From positions 1,178,001 through 1,242,000 of the forward strand of contig WAID01000013.1 in NCBI GenBank assembly GCA_016584495.1: DNA of 64,000 nucleotides, in the 5' to 3' direction. Under the pieces are notes generated by a model. It did no database searches. It was given only the letters and a program-made list of their open reading frames with translations, and was not told the DNA's origin. The DNA comes from Celoporthe dispersa. Lineage: Eukaryota > Ascomycota > Sordariomycetes > Diaporthales > Cryphonectriaceae. Positions 55,808 to 64,000 of the stretch are shown here, piece after piece (position 1 is the first letter of the stretch; the number at the start of each line of letters is the position of its first letter). The position numbers were made by a program, and so were the translations under genes.

Positions 55808-57784
55808 GGTGGTGGGTGCTGGGGTCTGGATGCTGGGAACCCTCACAAGCCTCGAGGACCCCTGGGAGCTAATCTTTCTCCTGATGACAGACCTGGCTCC
55901 CTTCCTTTAATAGCCTCGAGAGACTCATGATGTTTGTGCAGGATGCGACAAGGTCGGTTCATCAGCACCGGCAGTCCGAACCTGGCAGTGGTACTATGTG
56001 ACCATTCCGTGCGCAGGATGGGGTCTCGTTACGCCCTCGTAACCAGATATGGATGATAGACGACGGAGGAGAGTGAAGGGATGACAGCAGACGTCGGAGA
56101 TGAGGGACAGGGAGAGCAGAAAAAGGAACGTACGAGGGAGGAGGCACTATGAAGAATTTCCCACAAATGATTTTCATTCGATGCGACCTCTTTGGGATGC
56201 ACGTGGCGGGCGGGAAGCCGTGGCCTTTCCCGGTTTCCCGCCGTGCATGGAGGGTCCTCTTCCGTGTGAGTTTTTGGGAAGCCCCTTGTCGCTGCTTGGC
56301 TTTGCTGGTGCGACACGGTTTTGATTAGGTGGCTTCCCAACTGGATATTTACTTTTTGCTTTTAAGCTTTGGTCATGGAAAGGAGGAAAAGAAGAATAAG
56401 CAGGAGAAAAATAAAAATGAGCAGGGATAAAGAGGTTGAAGAAGCGTAATCAATTAGAGACGGTATTGGGTTCTTCTTGCTTGTGACGCCTGTTATTTCA
56501 GAGCATTCAGGTGCACCACTTCCTGCATGTGAGTCATTAATTACCAGATCTTGGGCTCTGCACTCACCCACTTCGAGATGCACCCCGCTGTGAGGCAATA
56601 GTCTCGGAGTCCAGCAGCCGGTGAGCCAAGTCAATACCTGACCCCGCATCACAACACAATCCTGCTCAAGCTCGTCTGTGATGACAATATTGGTGCACAA
56701 AGGTGCAGCCAAAGCTCATCTGTCTCCTGCCTAAGATAGAGAGAGGATGCTGGGCCTCCGGGTCGTGCGAGTCTCGTCAAGTTGCGACCAATACTCTATG
56801 GCTTTGGGCAGGGATGCTACACCTGGAAGATCTCCCAAGAAAGCAATGGACAACTGAGTATCGGTAGGGAAATGGTGAGAAAGGAAGAAAAAAGAGCAAA
56901 CACTCATTAGGAGATGTACATCATCAGTCCTGGAATGGAGTCGGTACTGCAGTGGATGATCAAAGTACTCAAGTATGCATAATATTACCTCCCGAGGGTG
57001 GCGGTTGCGAAGGTCCAGTTGAATTCTAGGCGCTTCGATGACATCCAAGGCTGTGACTTGCAGTCCCTCTTATCACATACTGTTCTCTTTGAGAATATTG
57101 CATATGGAATTGGTGCATCCAATGTCTGAATTGGCTATAAACATGCCCTGGAGACAACAGTCAACAAGAATGACCATCAGTGACTAGGCAGCCCATGACG
57201 CCTTCAGGTAGTGCCCATAGCCTAATATGGGGGTTGCACACTGAGTTGGGAAGGAAACAAAGACTAGGCGATTGAGGATACTGTATTGATGCTGATCATG
57301 AACTTGATATTCCTCGGTGTAGGCTACGAGCTCTTTTACAGTGTTGCAGCCTTTAATTCAATCGAAGGTGAACCATCTGACTTTCCATTGCCCGTCTTTT
57401 TTCTTTCTTTCTCTCTCTCTCTCTCTCTCTCTATTCCTCTCTTTCTTTTCCCTTATTTCTCACTGTTTTCTTTCTTTTCTCTTCCTTCTCGGCCCTCTTT
57501 ACCTCTTGATTTTTCTCTCATGCTGCTTGGAGGAATGAGTGGCGCAACGATTGGACCGCAGGCTGCAGGCAAACCTCAGTGAGACAAGGCAAACGCCATA
57601 ACCCCGCACCGCCGCACCAAATGCCACACCTGAGCTCTTCTTTGCTTCCTCCCTCAAAGAGCCGACCTATACCTAAGATTGATCAGATAGGACAGCCTAG
57701 CTACTGTAGCCCCGCGGCACTCTCACCGTACCTCATCTCTGCCCTGCCTCACTCTTTCCAGCAGATCACCATCATCATTACAGG
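55808..57784. other. Long divergent promoter region
   Basis: About 2 kb between GH74 (-) and GH2 (+), both plant-polysaccharide genes, so shared regulation is possible. A (TC)n stretch lies at about 57410-57432, then CT-rich sequence to 57490. A minus-strand open frame at 56731-57048 has no recognised features. Confidence 0.5.
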
Positions 57785-60700
57785 ATGAAGACACGCCCTG
57801 GCTTCACCAGCCGGGCCTTAGCACCGCCGCCCACGGAACGCCCGTCAGGAGAGGTCGCCAGCAGCAGAGACCCTCGCTCCAGGTACGACTGGAACAACCC
57901 AGAGATTCTCCACCGCAACACCCTCACCCCTCGCAGCCACTTTTTCCTCTACCCCACCGAGCAAGAAGCCCTGCACGCCGCCCGAACCCACGACACCAGC
58001 AGCTCCCAGTCCCAGCTCCTCTCCGGGACATGGAAGTTCCACCTCAGCGCCAGCCCCCTCAGCGGCCCTGCGAGGTTTTTCGAGCGCGACTTTGATGCCT
58101 CGGGATGGAGTGACATCCAGGTCCCAGGAATGTGGCAGCTGCAGGGCCGAGGCAAGGGGCCACAGTACACGAACGTGCCGTATCCTTTCCCCTGTGATCC
58201 GCCGTATGTCCCGCTGGACGAGAACGAGTGCGGGCGGTATGTGCGGACTTTTACTGTTGGGCCGACGGAGGAGGTGGCAGGGGAGGAGGAAGAGGACCAG
58301 CTGCACCAGATACGGCTGCGCTTTGAGGGGGTGGACTCTGCTTTTACGGTGTGGGTGAACGGTGTGGATGTAGGTTATTCGCAGGGCTCCAGGAACCCGT
58401 CCGAATTTGACATTACGGGCTTGGTCAGGAAGGGGCACGGCCGGGTGAACACCCTGGCTGTGGAGGTCTACCAGCGATGTGATGGCAGCTATATCGAGGA
58501 CCAGGACCAGTGGTGGCTGTCGGGTATATTTCGCGACGTCTACCTCCTCTTCTTTCCCAGAGACCACCTCAGAGACTACAGCATCGACACCGTTCTCGGC
58601 GATCAAGACAGCCCTGCAGAGGTCCGGGTCCGCCTGGAAGGGAGTGATGCCTCCTTACCTGTCGAGGTCAGCCTCTACAGTCCCGACGGCACCAGGGCTA
58701 TACACACCACCACCACCACCACAACAGCCCCCACCAACTCACCGCTCACCCTGACCGTCGACAGACCCCAGCTATGGACGGCCGAGACGCCCAACCTCTA
58801 CTCGCTTACCCTCCACGTCCCAGGCACCACCGCCTACATCTGCCAGCGCATAGGCCTCCGCAGCATCCACCTCATCCCAAACGCCGGCCTGCACATCAAC
58901 GGCCATCCCATCAAGCTCCGCGGCGTCAACCGCCACGAGCACCACCCGGATACCGGCCGCGCCGTCCCCTCCACTTCCTCCGCCGTGACCTCCTGCTCGC
59001 GAAGACCCACAACATCAACGCCGTCCGAACCTCTCACCAGCCCAACGACCCGCGCCTGTACGACCTCGCCGACGAGCTGGGGCTGTACGTGCTGGACGAG
59101 GCCGACCTCGAGTGCCACGGGTGCCAGATCGCGGTCGAGGGCACCGACCCCGCGGCGCTGCTCTCCGATCACCCGCGGTGGGAGGCGGCGTACCTGGACA
59201 GGGCGGTGCAGATGGTGCAGCGGGATAAGAACCATGCGTGCGTCATCTTCTGGAGCCTAGGGAATGAGTCGTTCTATGGGCGGAACCACAGGGCCATGTA
59301 TCGGTACATCAAGGGCGTGGACGGGTCGCGGCCGGTGCATTACGAGGGGGACCAGAATGCCGAGACGGCAGATCTGTTCTCGAGGATGTACATGCCCGTG
59401 AGCGCGCTGGTCGCGGCCGCAAGGGAGGATGGGTGGGAGAAGCCGTACGTGCTCTGTGAGTACGCGCATGCGATGGGCAATGGGCCGGGCGCGATCAGGG
59501 AGTATGTCGACGCCTTCTACAAGTACCCGAGGCTAATTGGTGGGTTCGTGTGGGAGTGGGCGAACCATGGGCTGAGGACTAAGACCGCCGGCGGTGTCGA
59601 GTTTATGGGATATGGCGGTGATTTTGGAGATGAGCCCAACGATGGCTGTTTTGTCATGGATGGACTGGTGGACTCGAGCCACAACCCGACGCCTGGTCTC
59701 GTCGAGTACAAGAAGGCCATCGAGCCCGTCCAGACGCTCAGAGCCGAGGGCAAAGGCGTGAGGGTTGTCAACCGCTACGACTTCCTCACCCTGGACCACC
59801 TGTCCTGCAGATACGCCATCGTCTCTGAGGATGGGACGACTGAAGAGGGCCGCGCGGTCATCCCCAGAGGTAACGTCATACACTTGAAAACCCCTTGCAC
59901 GGAGAATCTTGATGGTAGGCAGAGCGCTCACACACCTTCTCCTCCAGGCGTCAAACCTCACACAGAGGCCATCATCTCTCTCGATCCAAAGACCATCCCG
60001 CCGCCCAACAAGGAAATCTACCTCACACTCTTCTTCTCGCTCCGCGAGGCCACGCTCTGGGCAGAGGCAGGGCACGTCGTCGCCACAGGCCAGCTGCGGC
60101 TCGCGCCACCCAGGAGCATCGCCCAGCTCCTGGCCCGCTGCCGCCCTGTCACTCCTCTGCACCGCCAGCCATCTTCCACCGGCAGAGAAACACTCACAGT
60201 GGCGCAGACCTCCCCTGATGTCCTGCAAATCACCGCCGGCTCACCAGCGCACACGGCCTGGACCTTTGACCTTGCCCGCGGGCACCTCACCAGCTGGGAG
60301 CGGGGCCGCCAGCGCCATAACATCCTCGCCTCCCCGCTGACCTTCGAGGTCTATCGCGCCCTCACGAACAACGACGCCGGCGGCGACGACCCCAACGGCA
60401 CGCCCGGGTCGCAGGGCCGCCAGTGGCGCGACGCTCGGGTCCACCTCGCGCGCGACCACCGCATCGCGATACATGCGACGGCAGGCGGGCTCTGGGAGAG
60501 GACACGCACGCCCGAAGGGGCAGACGTGGTCCTCTTGCGAGTCACCTCGCGCATCGCGCCGCCTGTGCTGGGCTGGGGCGTCGAGATCACGACCACCTAC
60601 CGGTTCACTGCCGCAGTGGAGGAGGGATCAGGCGGCGGCGGCCGACGCCGCTCGAGGAGCCGCGCTGCACATCCAGGTCGAGGCCAGGATGTCAGGGCCC

Positions 60701-61279
60701 TGGACACCGCCGTCCCTGCCGCGCTTCGGCCTTGTGGCGGCCCTGCGCAGATGTCTAGGCGCGAGGTGGTTCGGGCGGGGGCCGGGCGAGTCGTACCGCG
60801 ACAAGAAGGAGTCGCAGCTCTTCGGGACGTACACCTGCGCGACAGACGACCTCGCCACAGACTACGAGGTCCCGCAGGACAACGGCAACCGCACCGACGT
60901 GCGCTGGGTTGAGCTTCTAGGTGCGAAGAAGGCCGGGGCGGCGGGGCTGCATGCTGCTGATGATGATGATGACGACGACGACGACGACGACAGTGATGGC
61001 AGGGGATACCGGCTACTGAGGGCGCGGTTTGGGGACCTGGAGGGGGCGAGCTTCTCTGCCTCGAGGTACACCACCCAGGAGCTAGACAAGGCGAGGCACC
61101 CTTACGAGCTGAGAGCTCTGGCCAGAGCACGGGAGGACAAGGAAGAGGAGGGGCAGGTGACGTGGGTGCACCTGGACTGGATGCACCACGGTCTGGGCAC
61201 GGGCAGCTGTGGACCGCAGACGCTGCCGCAGTACAGGCTCGAGCAGAAGGAGTTTACCTTGGAGATTGTCCTGGACTAA
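57785..61279 (+). CDS. GH2 beta-galactosidase (LacZ-type)
   Basis: Hydrolyses terminal beta-galactosides. About 1,138 residues; no signal peptide, so probably intracellular. One intron (59870-59947, in frame) gives IPRGVKPHTEA. Domain order follows LacZ: jelly-roll sugar-binding domain (WSDIQVPGMWQLQGRGKGPQ, YVRTF), Ig-like domain, TIM barrel with IKLRGVNRHEHHPDTG, acid/base Glu in IFWSLGNESFYG (near residue 495) and nucleophile Glu in YVLCEYAHAMGNGPG (near 557), then a C-terminal small-chain domain with GARWFGRGPGESYRDKK and YRLEQKEFTLEI. An acidic insertion of about a dozen Asp (60958-60990) sits in the last domain. Two compensating one-base breaks are present: one C too few at 58966-58969 and one base too many near 60642. 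Overall length is divisible by three once both are counted. Confidence 0.9.
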
Positions 61280-63830
61280 AAGGTGGCAGGGTTTCTCGGA
61301 CGAGTCGCGGCGATGAACGGCTGGTCGCCAGGACGGGCGAGAATGCTTGCTGCAGAGGCTGCGGGAGCCGCGAGATTGTGGGTGGATTCCGCCCGTTGAG
61401 GTTCCACACTGGCTGTGAAGATCGTTGGTTGTGACCATGGTACCATGGCACACACTGTACACGATTCTGAATTCATGTGAGCGCGCACGTAGGCACGCAC
61501 GTACGCGCACATATACACTCTCTCCGCCTTCGTTGAACACCACCCGGTGAAGGGCGCAGTTCCAGAGGACCGCTGCGGTCCAAACCCTGCAGTCGGTGCG
61601 GCTGCCTGCCTTGAATCGATCTTCGATCCTGGCCGTGTCCTCAACTTTCTCAATCCAGTCGGAAATCCTCGGCGTCCTGGGATTGCCCGTGGGGCCAGGA
61701 GGTAGAGTAGTGCCCCCCCCCCCCTCCTCCCCAGGGCCGTTGAAAGGTAATCTGTGATCGACGATTCGACCATGTCTGGGAAATTCGAGAGCCCTGGAGA
61801 GCCCGCACGGGTCATGCATGTACGGCTCAGTACCGGACCCTCCCCCGGCTGTCGTGCATATATATGTATGTACCTGCATTAGTATAGGAGGTACATAGCG
61901 CTATGTACTGTGCCACATGCTAAGGTATAAGAACAAGCCAGGGGGAAGGCAAGCACAGAAAGCCGACGCGGCCAGGCCATGGCCAGGGCGATCCAGTCCC
62001 GAGCTGTCAGGCACGGGCAGTTTGTCCTGACTCGGAAAAAGTCACGAACGACAGGGCTTCAGGGCCTGCTCCTTACGATGTGCAAGTTATCGACAAGGGG
62101 TTAGGGGGGCGTGGGGGGGATTGACAGCCTGCCCCAGACATCCTTCGTGACTAGGCTGGCTGCTCGTCGTGAGACAGAAAAGGAAAAAAAAGAAAAGAGA
62201 AAGAAAAAAAAAAAAAAGGATCCGTCCGAAACTGTTCCAACATGTTTTTCGTGTGGTGACGAGCTTTGTGAAAATGTGCACCACCGGCCCTCGCCAGTAG
62301 CCCTGGGGATCGCACCCGGAGTGGAGCTGGGTAATTTATTTTATTTCATGGCATCTGAAACACAGGCATCCTCCGGCCATGCGTCAATTTCGGACGGCAC
62401 CAGGAAGTCCTTGTCGCCGAGACTGCCCTCTGCTTCCTTGGGAGGTCCAGCCTCTTTCTGTGTGTGTAGTAGTAGCTAACATGCGTGTGTGTGGCTGTCA
62501 AAAGGCCGTTGAGCAGCAGTGGGGTCCATCGTTCTGACAAGTCTGGTCGGCGGAGGTGGGAGGGCCGCGGAGCCCTTTCTGAGTGCAGGCCCCCCCCCCC
62601 CCGCCCCTTCTGGTGGGACGCTCTACCTTTCGAGAAGAGTGTGGCCGATGACGGATGACGACCCGGTAGCTTCCCAGTGATCGATGGCGGGGACCTGGAT
62701 GGGCTTGTATGGCACTTTATGTGGGGACTGGTAGGAAGTTGCTTCTAGAATGGCCAGAGAAGGAAGCTCAGTTGCAGGAGGACCCCCCGGATCGTCGGGG
62801 CGCCTTGTATGTTTCAGCCGCATGGGTCCCCATAGGGCGAAATGTCGTGCAGCTCAGCTCCCCAGCTTAAGCTACGTATCGTATATAGGGCAGGGATCTT
62901 TCTCTTTCTTTATGTGTTTATGGCTCCTTTCTCTCTCTCTCTGTCTCTCTCTCTTCGACACGCTCCTCTGGGGTAGATCCCCAGGTCCCTTGGTGAAACG
63001 TCTCCCATCCGTGTCTTGACATGAACCCCCTTCGAGGGCGGGTCGTCGGGGTCGCCGACGACATTGCTCGTATGCGGAGTGTAGATCTGGTCACACTGTA
63101 AAAAGGCGAGACGGGGTACACGGGGAGCCGGAGATGGAAACCCGTGAGGATGAGATGAGCCCATGGAGGCGGGGCTAAGGGAGGTGCAATAGTAACAATA
63201 ATATTTCCGAGTGTTGCCGGTGGTGGGTGCTGATATTAGCGAGTCTAGGAAAAAGTAAAGACGCCTGCCTGTCACGTCACTTGTTTTCGTGGCGCGTTGG
63301 AGAGCATCTTGAGAGGTGGAATTACTTGATTTTGGAGTGTGATTAATTATATACCTCAATTCTTGAGTTTGATGGGTACAGGTTCCGTTGTCCGAACTAT
63401 TCCGATGCGCCTTTTCCGAAATGTCTGCCGGGTGCTGTCGTCCCTGGCATGCCGCAGTGCGTTGCATATTTTCTGAACCATTTCCGAGCAAATCCCGTCT
63501 CTTGTTTTATTTTTTTTTGGTTTTTTTCTTTTCGAGGTGCCCTCGACCATTGGGCTGGTGGTTCTGTGCCGTTCTCGATGGGTCTCAGGGGCCCCTTTGA
63601 CACCGCTCTTTCGGCGATGCTTCAGTCGGAAGCGACTGAGGGTCTGAGCGGAACTCTCTGGCGGTAAGTTCCGTTAGCTGGCGGTTTGGACAGGCTGCAG
63701 AGCCCTACGACTCTAGCAAAAGCATATCGACAGCGTGCAATATGTCCCATTCCAGCTGTGCAGGTGGCTGGTGACCAGGCACTGGTCCGCACTTCACTGC
63801 ACTCGTGGTCGCCGGCGGGACGCTGCATAG
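61280..63830. other. Long intergenic region with homopolymers; no gene recognised
   Basis: About 2.5 kb with long C runs (about 61713-61723 and 62589-62602), purine-rich tracts (62176-62220) and a (CT)n run near 62932-62952. Several overlapping open frames lack family features. No RNA gene recognised. Confidence 0.45.
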
Positions 63831-64000
63831 TCATTGATCATCCCACCCCATGTTGTGTCCTCCATGCCTCTGGTTGAGGTGGTGGGTGAGGTTCTGCATC
63901 TGGTGATCGAAGGCTTGCTGGCTCATGTGCACCTGTTGTTGTTGTTGTTGGGCGGAAAGGACGCCGGGGTTGGCGTAGTTACTGGCTCTGTGCGGGTACG
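63831..64000 (-). CDS. C-terminal end of a Gln/His-rich protein (partial)
   Basis: On the minus strand an open frame enters from the window edge and ends at a TGA (63831-63833). It gives 55 residues including a Gln run, VHMSQQAFDHQMQNLTHHL and a final GWDDQ. The Gln- and His-rich composition resembles tails of fungal transcription regulators or adaptor proteins, but no domain is visible, so the identity is open. The rest of the gene lies beyond 64000. Confidence 0.5.
   Translation of the reverse strand, partial: YPHRASNYANPGVLSAQQQQQQVHMSQQAFDHQMQNLTHHLNQRHGGHNMGWDDQ

Noticed and set aside
56731..57048. Minus-strand 105-codon frame between GH74 and GH2
   Set aside because: No family features, and nothing around it supports further exons.

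Overview
The window reads as nuclear DNA of a filamentous ascomycete (Pezizomycotina). The evidence is many short GT-AG introns (about 40-160 nt), CT-rich promoters, three NACHT-type STAND receptors, fungal cell-wall-degrading enzymes (AA9, GH74 with a CBM1, GH43) and UstYa/DUF3328 proteins, a family known from fungi. The balance suggests a plant- or wood-associated Sordariomycete-like fungus, but the species cannot be read from the sequence. No rRNA, tRNA, CRISPR array or transposase gene was recognised.

Layout. 0.6-3.8 kb: NACHT-ankyrin receptor (+). 5.0-6.7 kb: five-exon gene with a DUF6590-like region (+). 7.6-8.1 kb: broken receiver domain. 9.9-11.0 kb: AA9 lytic polysaccharide monooxygenase (-). 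13.3-18.0 kb: large NACHT-ankyrin receptor (-). 19.8-20.0 kb: 67-residue protein (+). 20.2-21.5 kb: GH43-type glycosidase (-). 22.0-24.4 kb: Artemis/SNM1-like nuclease (-). 26.0-27.3 kb: LaeA-like methyltransferase (+). 28.4-32.0 kb: third STAND receptor (+).

32.6-43.2 kb: the most interesting region, a candidate dikaritin-type RiPP gene cluster. It holds a secreted precursor with 18 near-identical Kex2-flanked repeats (core EEDAPAYVW), a membrane-anchored prolyl-4-hydroxylase-like dioxygenase, three UstYa-family (DUF3328) proteins that each carry two HxxHC motifs, and a GNAT acetyltransferase. A MAPEG protein (44.4 kb) and an old-yellow-enzyme-type reductase (45.4-46.8 kb) lie next to it and may or may not belong. 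In the model, the precursor enters the secretory pathway, Kex2 cuts after each KR, and the UstYa-type proteins oxidise or cyclise the Tyr/Trp-containing cores, possibly with proline hydroxylation and acetylation.

48-49 kb: aquaporin (-). 51.8-52.5 kb: cupin protein with a hydrophobic C-terminus (+). 52.9-55.8 kb: GH74 xyloglucanase-type enzyme with CBM1 (-). 57.8-61.3 kb: GH2 beta-galactosidase (+). 63.8-64.0 kb: the 3' end of a Gln/His-rich gene (-).

Exon models were built by hand from splice sites and reading phase. Many otherwise conserved genes carry one single-base frame break, usually at a short homopolymer, with good coding sequence on both sides. This pattern looks more like consensus sequencing error than widespread gene death, so most are listed as genes with the break noted.
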